Origin: an uncultured Clostridia bacterium
GTDB lineage: Bacteria; Bacillota; Clostridia; Christensenellales; Borkfalkiaceae
Reading direction: 5' to 3'
Length of the DNA: 64,000 nt
Assembly: GCA_944346885.1 (NCBI GenBank)
Contig: CALVMR010000003.1
Location: forward strand, 1-64,000
The position numbers and the translations under genes are program-made. Below, one piece after another: positions 41,288 to 49,494 of the stretch (the first letter of the stretch is position 1; each line of letters begins with the position of its first letter). The notes below the pieces were generated by a model. It saw only the letters and a program-made list of their open reading frames with translations. It searched no databases and was not told where the DNA came from.

Positions 41288-42985
41288 ATGAACATGGGGC
41301 AGTTGCTGGCAGAGGGCGCGGAAACGGTCGTTACCATGGGCGCAATGGATTATGTGCTCGCGGTCGTGGCGCTTTTGGGCGGCTTGGGCGCGTTTTTGTT
41401 CGGGTTCAAGGTGCTATCCGACAACATTGAAAAGCTCGCCACCAACCGTTTGCGCGGCTGGTTCGATAAAACGGGCAAAAACCGCTTTATCGGCGTGGGC
41501 ATCGGCGCGGGCGTCACGGCGATCATCCAAAGCTCGTCGGCAACGACCGTCATGGTGGTCGGCTTTGTCAACGCGGGGCTGATGTCGCTGTTTTCGGCAA
41601 CGGCGATCATCATGGGCGCAAACATCGGTACCACCATCACCGCCTATTTTTCGGTTTTGGGAGATATCCCGTTCATCGAGTTTATCACCGTCTTCGCCTG
41701 CGTCGGCATTTTCATGAACATGCTCGCCAAAAAGGAAAAGACCAAGAGCGTCGGGCTTTTGCTCGCCGGCTTGGGGCTGGTGTTTTTGGGGCTGGAATAC
41801 ATGGGCATGGCGATGGATGATTTCGCCAAATCGGACGCCATCATGCAATTTTTGCGCAGCGTAGATCTTCGCATCGTGCTGCTTTTGGCGGGCGTGATCA
41901 TTACGGCGATCGTGCAGTCCAGCTCGGCGGTCACGACCATCATCGTGCAGATGGTGGCGGCGGGGATGACCATCGGGGATCCCGCCAACAGCGGCGTGCT
42001 GTTTTTGGTGCTCGGCACCAACATCGGCACCTGCGTCACCGCGCTCCTCTCGTCCATCGGCGCAAACACGAACGCCAAGCGCGCGGCGCTCATCCACCTC
42101 ATGTTCAACGTGTTCGGCACCGTCATTTTCTCGGTGTTCCTGCTGTGCTGGCCCGGATTTTTGAACGCGACCCTCGGCGCTTGGTTCCCCAATGATCCCG
42201 GTTTGCAGATCGCCCTCTTCCACACCTTCTTCAACGTGGTGTGCACGGCGCTGTTTTTGCCCTTCATCAAGGTGTTCGTAACGGTCGCCACCAAATTGAT
42301 CCGCGGCAAAAAGGGCGCCAAGGGAGAGGATGCTTCCGCCGAAAAGCTGCTGGACGAGCGCTTCATCACCTCGCCGACCATCGCCGTCGGGCAGGCGAAC
42401 AAGGCGGTCACGCGCATGGCGGCAACGGCGATGGAGAGCCTGAAAACCGCCTTCGACGCCTTTGTGAACAAGGATACAGACGCGTCGGAAAAGGTGAACG
42501 CCCTCAATGCGGACGTTTCGGATATGGAGCGCAAGATCGTTTCGTACCTCATCCGCATTTCCTCGGAGGATACTTCGGAGACGGACGAGCGCACCATCTA
42601 TGCGCTGCACCACGCCACGGGAGACGTGGCGCGTATCGCCGAACTTGCGGATAACGTAACAAAGTACACGCGCAACTGCAAGCGAGACGGCATCGAATTT
42701 TCGCCCGCCGTTTTAAAAGCGCTGCAAAACATGTATGCCAAGATCGAACAGCTCTACGAAAAGACGATGGAGGCGTTCGACAAAAAGGATATCACCGTCA
42801 TCCGCGCGGTAGACAATGTGGAGAGCGAGATCGACGCCGCACGCAAAGAGATGGTCGGCGACCACATCGAACGGCTGAACGAGGGCAAGTGCAAGCCCGA
42901 ATCCAGCGGCGTGTTCATCAACCTCGTCGGCAACTTAGAGCGCGCGGCGGACCACCTGACGTACGTGGCGCACGCCTTCGATTGA
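41288..42985 (+). CDS. Na+/phosphate cotransporter with C-terminal PhoU-like domain
   Basis: 565 residues. The membrane half has two inverted repeats with the substrate motifs QSSSATTVMVVGFVNAG and QSSSAVTTIIVQMVAAG, diagnostic of the NptA/PNaS family. The last ~200 residues are soluble and PhoU-like (ATGDVARIAELADNVTKYTR, LVGNLERAADHLTYVAHAFD). A secondary phosphate transporter beside the ABC system, under its own Pho-box promoter. CAAGGAG precedes ATG 41288. The fused PhoU domain may gate transport; that is inference. Confidence 0.93.
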   Translation: MNMGQLLAEGAETVVTMGAMDYVLAVVALLGGLGAFLFGFKVLSDNIEKLATNRLRGWFDKTGKNRFIGVGIGAGVTAIIQSSSATTVMVVGFVNAGLMSLFSATAIIMGANIGTTITAYFSVLGDIPFIEFITVFACVGIFMNMLAKKEKTKSVGLLLAGLGLVFLGLEYMGMAMDDFAKSDAIMQFLRSVDLRIVLLLAGVIITAIVQSSSAVTTIIVQMVAAGMTIGDPANSGVLFLVLGTNIGTCVTALLSSIGANTNAKRAALIHLMFNVFGTVIFSVFLLCWPGFLNATLGAWFPNDPGLQIALFHTFFNVVCTALFLPFIKVFVTVATKLIRGKKGAKGEDASAEKLLDERFITSPTIAVGQANKAVTRMAATAMESLKTAFDAFVNKDTDASEKVNALNADVSDMERKIVSYLIRISSEDTSETDERTIYALHHATGDVARIAELADNVTKYTRNCKRDGIEFSPAVLKALQNMYAKIEQLYEKTMEAFDKKDITVIRAVDNVESEIDAARKEMVGDHIERLNEGKCKPESSGVFINLVGNLERAADHLTYVAHAFD

Positions 42986-42995
42986 GCAAAAGGGC

Positions 42996-43024
42996 TTGCG
43001 CGCCGCGCCCGTTCATGCTATAAT
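42996..43024 (+). promoter_or_regulatory. Promoter of phoB
   Basis: TTGCGC and TATAAT with 17-bp spacing, starting right after the transporter stop. No Pho half-sites are seen, so this may be a constitutive promoter. Confidence 0.75.
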
Positions 43025-43043
43025 AACGTACGGGAGGATCGTT

Positions 43044-43700
43044 GTGGAAAAGCGCGTATTTTTGCTGGAAGACGATAAAAACATCGGCGAGCTCGTCACC
43101 TGCGCCCTGGAAATGTCGAACATCGAAACGGAGTGCTATCCGACCGTAGCCGAATTTTGGGAGGCGGTGGAAAAAGATCCGCCAGCCGCGGCGCTGTTGG
43201 ATATCATGCTGCCGGACGGCAACGGGCTGGACGTTTTGGCGCGGCTCAAACAAAAATTTCCGTCGATGGGCGTCATTTTGCTCTCCGCGCTGGGGCAGGA
43301 GACGGATAAGGTGCGCGGGCTGAATTTGGGCGCGGACGACTATGTTTCCAAACCGTTCGGCGTGCTGGAATTGGCGGCGCGCGTCAACGCGCTGCTGCGC
43401 CGTTCGCGGCAAAGCGCCTCGCTCGTGCGCGGCAACCTCGCCTTGGACGAAGATACGATGACGGCGACGCTGCGCGGCGTGCGGCTGGAACTCAACAACA
43501 AGGAGTTCAATCTGTTAAAATACCTCATGCAAAAAGAGGGCAAGGCGCTCACGCGCGAAAACATTTTGAACGCCGTTTGGGGGTACGACGAAGGGGAAAC
43601 GCGCACCGTCGATAACCACGTTGCGCGGCTGCGCAAATTGGGCATCGATTATATCGAAACGGTGTTCGGCGTCGGGTACAAGTTCGTGTACAGGGAGTAG
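43044..43700 (+). CDS. phoB: PhoB/PhoP-type response regulator
   Basis: 218 residues. Receiver domain with acidic pocket LLEDD, phospho-acceptor Asp53 in LLDIMLPDGNGL, and Lys in DDYVSKPFGVLEL. OmpR-type winged helix at the C-terminus (LNNKEFNLLKYLMQKEGKAL, DNHVARLRKL, VFGVGYKFVY). GTG 43044 has GGGAGG; an upstream in-frame TTG coincides with the -35 box and is rejected. Location in the phosphate cluster and the Pho boxes argue it controls pst and the Na/Pi transporter. Confidence 0.92.
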   Translation: MEKRVFLLEDDKNIGELVTCALEMSNIETECYPTVAEFWEAVEKDPPAAALLDIMLPDGNGLDVLARLKQKFPSMGVILLSALGQETDKVRGLNLGADDYVSKPFGVLELAARVNALLRRSRQSASLVRGNLALDEDTMTATLRGVRLELNNKEFNLLKYLMQKEGKALTRENILNAVWGYDEGETRTVDNHVARLRKLGIDYIETVFGVGYKFVYRE

Positions 43701-43703
43701 AGG

Positions 43704-43848
43704 ATCCGCGAAAAATTTTTTGCGTCGACAAAAAATTTTTCGTGATTGGAAGAAGACGCCGCCGTTCGCGGCGAAAGCCGCTCGGCGGCGGTTTCTTCCC
43801 CTTTCGGGCGCTTTTCGGGGCACACCGTTATGGAAGCGCCCGAAATCC
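43704..43848 (+). repeat. Compound intergenic hairpin element, copy B
   Basis: AT-rich hairpin CGCGAAAAATTTTTTG/CAAAAAATTTTTCGTG right after phoB, then GCGGCGAAAGCCGCTCGGCG at 43768, then ACACCGTTATGGAAGCGCCC at 43822. Here the last part has a complete 12-bp stem TTTCGGGCGCTT/AAGCGCCCGAAA. The AT-rich part may terminate phoB. Copy A is at 40986. Confidence 0.75.
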
Positions 43849-44084
43849 CCCTCAGGGCGAAGCGCCGAATGAGGGGAAAGGGGCAGATCATTCGGGCATG
43901 CCGCCGCCCGCCGCATAGCGGCGGGCGGCGATGATTTGTTTGTGTTTTCTTTGCGGGCGGCTCCTTTTGCGGGCATAAAAAGGCGGCGTTTTGCCGCCGC
44001 GCGGGAGGCGGTGCGCCCGCAAAGGGGCGGCGAACGGCGGGCGCCGCAAAAGGCTGCGGAAAAATTTTCCGACGGGATTGTTTT
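43849..44084 (+). other. Hairpin-rich spacer between phoB and phoR
   Basis: No gene. Inverted repeats include CCCCTCA/TGAGGGG (about 43848-43878), GCCGCCGCCCGCCGC/GCGGCGGGCGGCG (43901-43934) and a GGCGGCG/CGCCGCC stem near 43981. I see no clear promoter for phoR. Confidence 0.5.
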
Positions 44085-45746
44085 ATGAAAAAGCGCATTC
44101 TACTCTTTTCGCTCCTCATCACCATCGTCGGCATCGTGCTCATCACGCTGCTGTACACGGGCATCTTTTGGCGGAGCGGCATTGCCGATTCCGAGCGGTA
44201 TCTCGCGGTGTATGCGGATGTGGCGGAGGCAGAACTGAACGAGGGCGGCGTTTCGCAGCGGCAGGCGGTTGCCGTTTCGCAGCGGCTGGGCGGGGTGCGC
44301 ATTACCGTGACCGACGCCGCCGCCGTGATCGTGGCAGACAGCGCCGACGAAGGGCTGATCGGCTCTTCCCGTGCGGACCGCCCCGAATTTTCCGCCGCAA
44401 TGGAGAGCGGCGAGGGCAGCACCGTGCGCGAAAGCGTTACGCTGCGCACGGATATGGTGTATTACTGCCGCGCCGTTTTTGTCGGCGGGCAAACGCTGTA
44501 TCTGCGCCTTGGGGTGGAAACGGCGTCCGTGTTTGCCGTGCTGGGCGACGCGCTGCCCACCGTTTTGCTGTGTTTGGCGCTGGATATTTTGTGCTGCTTC
44601 CTCTTTTCTTGGATCGCCACGGACGCGGTGCTGCGCCCGGTGGAGGCGCTCACCCGCGAGGCGGCGCTCTCCGGCGGGCGGCAGGTGCAAACCAAGTACA
44701 AGGAATTGCAGCCCGTTGCCAAACTCATGAACGAGATGACCGCCGAGATCGAGGATAAAGTGCGGCGCATGCGCGAGGATCGGCGGATGGAATCGCTGGT
44801 TTTGGATAACATGGAGCACGGCATCGTGATCTTCCGCGACGCCGAGGACGTTATCCTCATCAACCGCACCGCGTCACGCTTTCTCGATTACGATACGCAG
44901 GGGAGTTTGGCGGCGTTTGCGGGCGAGGCGGAGGTAGCCGCCGTGCTCGCCGCGCGCGAATCGGCGACGCTGACCCGCATCCGCGGCGGGCGCGATTATT
45001 CGCTGCGGTTCACCTTCCATGAAAATACTTGCGTGCTGCTCATCACCGATGTCACCGAATCGGCGGCGGCGGCGCGTTCGAAAAACGAATTTATCGCCAA
45101 CGTCACGCACGAGATGAACACGCCGCTCACGAGCATCCGCGGCTTTGCCGAGCTGATGGCGGCGGGCACGCTCTCGCCCGACCGCGCGCAGGCTGCCGCA
45201 AAAACCATCATCAAACAGAGCGACCGCCTCGCAAACTTGGTAAAAAGCATCATCAACTTTTCGCAGATCGACAGCGACGAATTGCCGGACGAAACGGTGG
45301 ATCTTTCCGAATTGGTGCGCGAAGCGGCAAGCGCCTTCGAGCCCAAGCTGCATAAGCGGAACATCTCCTTTGACTTGGAGGCGGAGGAGGGGGTAAAGGT
45401 GCGCTCCCGCCGCGAACGGCTGTTGGAGATCGTGAACAACCTCATCAGCAACGGCATCCGCTACAACCGAGACGGCGGTTCGCTCACCGTTACGCTTACG
45501 GGCGGGGAAGAGCCCGTGTTCACCGTGCGCGATACGGGGATCGGCATTGCCGAAGAGGATAAAGAGCGCATTTTCGACCGTTTTTACACCGTCGATAAAT
45601 CGCACGGCGGCGGGGGCGGCGGCTTCGGGCTGGGGCTTGCCATCGTCAAAAAGCTGTGCCGCCGCGCGGGATGGGTGCTTTCGGTGGAGAGCAAGCTCGG
45701 CGAAGGCACCGCCTTCTCCGTGCACTTCACCCGGCGCGAGGCGTAA
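44085..45746 (+). CDS. phoR: PhoR-type sensor histidine kinase
   Basis: 553 residues. Membrane helix 1 at ~5-27, an external domain to ~150, helix 2 at ~156-178, a linker, then a PAS-like domain (MEHGIVIFRDAEDVILINR). The HisKA dimerisation helix has His342 in NVTHEMNTPLTSIRGF. The HATPase domain has the N-box EIVNNLISNGIRYN, G1 VRDTGIGI and G2 GGFGLGLAIVKKL. This matches clostridial PhoR. It presumably phosphorylates the PhoB-type regulator. phoR normally overlaps phoB; here 384 nt of repeats lie between. The ribosome site before ATG 44085 is poor. Confidence 0.9.
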   Translation: MKKRILLFSLLITIVGIVLITLLYTGIFWRSGIADSERYLAVYADVAEAELNEGGVSQRQAVAVSQRLGGVRITVTDAAAVIVADSADEGLIGSSRADRPEFSAAMESGEGSTVRESVTLRTDMVYYCRAVFVGGQTLYLRLGVETASVFAVLGDALPTVLLCLALDILCCFLFSWIATDAVLRPVEALTREAALSGGRQVQTKYKELQPVAKLMNEMTAEIEDKVRRMREDRRMESLVLDNMEHGIVIFRDAEDVILINRTASRFLDYDTQGSLAAFAGEAEVAAVLAARESATLTRIRGGRDYSLRFTFHENTCVLLITDVTESAAAARSKNEFIANVTHEMNTPLTSIRGFAELMAAGTLSPDRAQAAAKTIIKQSDRLANLVKSIINFSQIDSDELPDETVDLSELVREAASAFEPKLHKRNISFDLEAEEGVKVRSRRERLLEIVNNLISNGIRYNRDGGSLTVTLTGGEEPVFTVRDTGIGIAEEDKERIFDRFYTVDKSHGGGGGGFGLGLAIVKKLCRRAGWVLSVESKLGEGTAFSVHFTRREA

Positions 45747-45831
45747 AAGGGCGCGCCCGCCGTATAAAAGAGCGGAACGGCGGCAAAACAGCGGGGCGCG
45801 GCGAAAACGCGGCGCGCAGAATAAAAGAAAA

Positions 45832-45872
45832 CGGGCGGGGACTTTGCGGCATTGCCGCAAAGTCCCCGCCCG
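45832..45872 (-). terminator. Terminator of the nrdD-trxB operon
   Basis: 19-bp perfect stem CGGGCGGGGACTTTGCGGC with a 3-nt loop. On the minus strand TTTTCTTTTATTC follows, which suits termination after trxB; it also sits after phoR on the plus strand. Confidence 0.7.
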
Positions 45873-45932
45873 AACGTTTGCCCGCTTGCAGGGACGCTTC
45901 GTCTGTTTTTTCCGCTTTGCCGCGCGGGGCGT

Positions 45933-46847
45933 TCAGGTCAAACTTTCCAAATACAGCGAGGCGTTTGTTGCCGCAACGGCGCCGTCGGCAACGGCGGTGG
46001 AGACTTGCCGCACCGCCTTTGTGCGGCAATCGCCCGCCACAAACACGCCCGCCGTGCGCGTTTTGCACGTTTCGTCTGCCACGATGTAGCCGTCCTTGTC
46101 GAGGTCCGCCACGTCCGCAAACGCCGCGTTGTCGGGCACCTGCCCGATCGCCACGAACACGGCGGGGATCTCTTGGCGGCACAGTTTTCCCTCTTTGTCG
46201 GTGTATTCGATGGCGCGCAGCTCGCCTTCGCCGAGGAAGCCGACCACGTTTGTGTTGGGGCGCACTTCGATGTTGTCTTTGGCGCGCAGCGCTTTTACGA
46301 GGGCGGCGTCGCCGAAAAATTTATCGAAGAGGGTGTACATGTACACCTTTTTGCAGTACCCGGAGAGCAGCAGCGCGTATTGCAGCGCCGTGTTCGCGTC
46401 GCCGATGACGGCGACCTCCTTGCCCTTGTAAAAGGCGCCGTCGCACACGGCGCAATAATATACGCCCTTTCCGATCAGATCTTCCCGCGCCTGTGCGGTT
46501 TTGAGCGTTTTGTGCTTTACGCCCGCGGCGATCACAACGCTTTTTCCCTCGTAGCCGCCGTATTCGGTGTGCACGAAAAAGTTGCCCTCGCCCCGCTTTT
46601 CGATGCGCGTTGCCCGTTCGATCTCCACTTCGGCGCCGAGGTCGGTGATCTGTTCAAACAGGTTGTTCGCAAACTCTTCGCCGCTGATCTCTTTGATGGA
46701 GGGGTAGTTTTCCAGCCGCGGCGACGTTGCGATCTGCCCGCCCAAGCAGTCGCCCTCCAAAACCAAAACTTTTTTTCCGTTGCGCAAAGCGTAGAGCGCG
46801 GCGGTCATCCCTGCCGCGCCCGCGCCGATCACGATCATGTCGTACAT
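45933..46847 (-). CDS. trxB: Thioredoxin reductase-like flavoprotein with altered NAD(P)H motif
   Basis: 304 residues. FAD-binding GAGAAGMTAALYALRNGKKV at the front and the FAD C-terminal motif TAGVFVAGDC. The redox pair is Cys132/Cys135 in YYCAVCDGAF. The usual NADPH motif GGGDSA is replaced by GDANTA, and the HRRxxxR that binds the NADPH 2'-phosphate is absent (YMYTLFDKFFGD instead). The electron donor may therefore not be NADPH; ferredoxin- or NADH-dependent relatives exist in clostridia. It starts 1 nt after the nrdD stop, so it likely serves the redoxin domain of NrdD. Confidence 0.88.
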   Translation of the reverse strand: MYDMIVIGAGAAGMTAALYALRNGKKVLVLEGDCLGGQIATSPRLENYPSIKEISGEEFANNLFEQITDLGAEVEIERATRIEKRGEGNFFVHTEYGGYEGKSVVIAAGVKHKTLKTAQAREDLIGKGVYYCAVCDGAFYKGKEVAVIGDANTALQYALLLSGYCKKVYMYTLFDKFFGDAALVKALRAKDNIEVRPNTNVVGFLGEGELRAIEYTDKEGKLCRQEIPAVFVAIGQVPDNAAFADVADLDKDGYIVADETCKTRTAGVFVAGDCRTKAVRQVSTAVADGAVAATNASLYLESLT

Positions 46848-46848
46848 A

Positions 46849-49212
46849 TCAGCCGATGCTCTCGATGTATTTGCGGATCTCGCTGGCGTTGTCGTAGGTC
46901 TTGAACCCGTTTCCGTCCGGCACCAGCAGCGAAGGGGCTTTTTTCACGCCGTATTTGCGGGTCATCTCCGCATTTTCTTCGGCGTTGACGACGCGGTATT
47001 TGACCCCTGCCTTATCCAGCATCAGCTTGCTCGTTTTGCAGTTGGGGCAGCCGCTGCGCGTAAACAGCACGGGTCCGTCCGGCGCCGCCGCTTCGCAAAC
47101 CGCTTGCACCGCCTCTGCCGCCGCGCCGTGCTTTTTCAGCACGGAATGGGTAATGTCGTATACTTTACGGTCCTTAAATTCCTGCGCTTTGCCGTCGTTC
47201 CAGTTCTGCACGGGGCGGTAATAGCCGGTGATGCGGCTGTACACTTCGGTCTTGCCGCCGCAGTGCGGGCAAACGTATTGCTCGCCCGCAAGGTACCCGT
47301 GGTCCTTGCAGATGGAATAGGTCGGCGAAAGGGTGTAGTAGGGCAGTTTGTAGTTATCCGCGATCTTTTTGACCAGCTTCGCGGCAGACTGCCAGCCGGG
47401 GAGCTTTTCGCCGAGGAAGGCGTGGAACACCGTGCCGGAGGTGTACAGCGTCTGCAATTCGTCTTGGATATCCAGCGCGTCGAACACGTCGTCGGTAAAG
47501 CCGACGGGCAGGTGCGAACTGTTCGTGTAATAGGGCTTCCCGTTTTCGTTTGCCGTGATAATGTTGGGGAACTGCTCTTTGTCGTGCTTGGCAAAGCGGT
47601 AGGTCGTGCTCTCGGCGGGCGTCGCTTCGAGGTTATACAGGTCGCCGTATTCCTCCTGGTAGTCGGAGAGGCGTTCGCGCATGTGGTTCAAAACCCGCTT
47701 GGTGAACTCCTGCGCCTCTTCGTGCGTCATATCCTTTCCGATCCACTTGGCGTTGAGCGCGGCTTCGTTCATGCCCACCAGCCCGATGGTGGAGAAGTGG
47801 TTGGCAAAGGTGCCGAGGTAGCGCTTGGTGTACGGGTACAGCCCCTCTTCGAGCAGCTTGGTGATCACGGTGCGCTTTGTCTTCAAAGAGCGCGCGGAGA
47901 TATCCATCAGGCGGTCAAGGCGGCGGAAAAATTCCGCTTCGTCTTTGCTCTGGTAGGCGATGCGCGGCATGTTGATGGTGACCACGCCGACCGAGCCCGT
48001 CGATTCGCCGCTGCCGAAGTATCCGCCCGATTTTTTGCGCAGTTCGCGCAGATCGAGGCGCAGGCGGCAGCACATGCTGCGGATGTCGCTCGGTTCCATA
48101 TCCGAATTGACGTAGTTGGAAAAATACGGCGTGCCGTATTTGCTCGTCATTTCAAAGAGCAGGCGGTTGTTTTCGGTATCCGACCAGTCAAAATTTTTGG
48201 TGATGGAATAGGTGGGGATGGGGTATTGGAAGCCGCGGCCGTTCGCGTCGCCCTCGATCATGACTTCGATGAACGCCTTGTTCACCATATCCATCTCTTT
48301 TTTGCAGTCTTTGTATTTAAAGTTCTGCTCTTTGCCGCCGACGATCGCGGGGAGCTCCGCTAAGTCGTTCGGCACCGTCCAGTCCAGCGTGATGTTCGAA
48401 AACGGCGCCTGCGTTCCCCAACGGCTGGGCGTGTTCACGCCGTAGATAAAGCTCTCGATGCACTTTTTCACTTCGTCGTAAGAGAGGTTGTCCGTCTTTA
48501 CGAAGGGAGCGAGATAGGTATCGAAGGAGGAAAACGCCTGCGCGCCCGCCCACTCGTTTTGCATGATGCCCAAAAAGTTCACCATCTGGTTGCACAGCGT
48601 GGCAAGGTGTTTTGCGGGCGCCGAGGTGATCTTGCCGGGGATGCCGCCCAAACCTTCTTGGATGAGCTGCTTCAAAGACCAGCCCGCGCAGTAGCCCGTC
48701 AGCATGGAGAGGTCATGGATGTGGATCTCCGCGTTGCGGTGCGCGTTTGCCACTTCTTCGTCGTAAATTTCCGAAAGCCAGTAATTCGCCGTGATGGCGC
48801 CGCTGTTGGAGAGGATCAGCCCGCCTACGGAGTACGTTACGGTAGAGTTCTCCTTTACGCGCCAGTCCGTTGCCTTTACATAGCTGTCCACCAAAGACTT
48901 GTAGTCCAGCATGGTGGATTTCATGTTGCGGATCTTTTCGCGCTGTTTGCGGTAGAGGATGTACGCCTTTGCAACGTCGGCATATCCCGCTTCGGAGAGC
49001 ACCGCTTCCACGCTGTCTTGGATATCCTCCACGGCGATCCGTTCGTTTTTGACCTTGGGTTCGAAGTCTGCCGTAACTTTGAGCGCCAAAAAGTCGATCA
49101 CGCTCTGGCAGTACTGCCGCTCTTTGGCGGTGAACGCCTTCATGATCGCGCCCGCGATCTTTTTGATGTCGAACTCAACGATTTGCCCGTCGCGCTTGGT
49201 TACCTTGTACAT
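46849..49212 (-). CDS. nrdD: Anaerobic ribonucleotide reductase NrdD fused to a redoxin domain
   Basis: 787 residues. Class III glycyl-radical enzyme making deoxynucleotides without oxygen. N-terminal ATP-cone (residues ~1-95, VTKRDGQIVEFDIKKIAGAI), a ~550-residue catalytic barrel, the zinc-site cysteines in CPHCGGKTE, and the glycyl radical at Gly663 in RITGYYRPVQNW. Beyond the usual end, residues ~711-787 are a glutaredoxin/NrdH-like domain with CPNC (722-725). This points to the NrdD2-type chemistry that takes electrons from a redoxin rather than formate. trxB is directly downstream, nrdG upstream. NrdR-like boxes overlap the promoter. Confidence 0.93.
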   Translation of the reverse strand: MYKVTKRDGQIVEFDIKKIAGAIMKAFTAKERQYCQSVIDFLALKVTADFEPKVKNERIAVEDIQDSVEAVLSEAGYADVAKAYILYRKQREKIRNMKSTMLDYKSLVDSYVKATDWRVKENSTVTYSVGGLILSNSGAITANYWLSEIYDEEVANAHRNAEIHIHDLSMLTGYCAGWSLKQLIQEGLGGIPGKITSAPAKHLATLCNQMVNFLGIMQNEWAGAQAFSSFDTYLAPFVKTDNLSYDEVKKCIESFIYGVNTPSRWGTQAPFSNITLDWTVPNDLAELPAIVGGKEQNFKYKDCKKEMDMVNKAFIEVMIEGDANGRGFQYPIPTYSITKNFDWSDTENNRLLFEMTSKYGTPYFSNYVNSDMEPSDIRSMCCRLRLDLRELRKKSGGYFGSGESTGSVGVVTINMPRIAYQSKDEAEFFRRLDRLMDISARSLKTKRTVITKLLEEGLYPYTKRYLGTFANHFSTIGLVGMNEAALNAKWIGKDMTHEEAQEFTKRVLNHMRERLSDYQEEYGDLYNLEATPAESTTYRFAKHDKEQFPNIITANENGKPYYTNSSHLPVGFTDDVFDALDIQDELQTLYTSGTVFHAFLGEKLPGWQSAAKLVKKIADNYKLPYYTLSPTYSICKDHGYLAGEQYVCPHCGGKTEVYSRITGYYRPVQNWNDGKAQEFKDRKVYDITHSVLKKHGAAAEAVQAVCEAAAPDGPVLFTRSGCPNCKTSKLMLDKAGVKYRVVNAEENAEMTRKYGVKKAPSLLVPDGNGFKTYDNASEIRKYIESIG

Positions 49213-49266
49213 GATTCTCTCCTTTTTCCCCGTTGTTTTGCCCCGCGTTTTGCGAGGTAGGGCTCC

Positions 49267-49338
49267 ATTATAGCACCTTCTTTCGGCGTTGTCAATATAT
49301 TGTGGCAAAAATTTTCCGTGAATCACAAGATATTGTGT
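49267..49338 (-). promoter_or_regulatory. nrdD promoter with two NrdR-like boxes
   Basis: On the minus strand TTGACA (49295-49290) and TATAAT (49272-49267) are 17 bp apart. Box 1 (ACACAATATCTTGTGA, 49338-49323) and box 2 (CCACAATATATTGACA, 49305-49290) match the NrdR palindrome and are 33 bp apart, three helical turns. Box 2 covers the -35, so binding would block transcription. No nrdR gene is in the window. Confidence 0.8.
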
Positions 49339-49430
49339 TTCACGGAAAAGAGGCGGGCGAACGCCGCTTTTTGCGAAAAAAGGGGAAGAGGGATCGTATG
49401 CGCGGTATAGAGATTTTGTTTTTTGCCGTT

Positions 49431-49474
49431 AAACACGGGGCGCCGTATGCACTTGCATATGGCGCCCCGTGTTT
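49431..49474. terminator. Hairpin between nrdG and nrdD
   Basis: AAACACGGGGCGCC(G)TATGC pairs with GCATA(T)GGCGCCCCGTGTTT with one mismatch. T tracts are poor on the minus strand, so termination of nrdG is uncertain. Confidence 0.45.
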
Positions 49475-49494
49475 GCGGTGATTTTTGGTGATTT

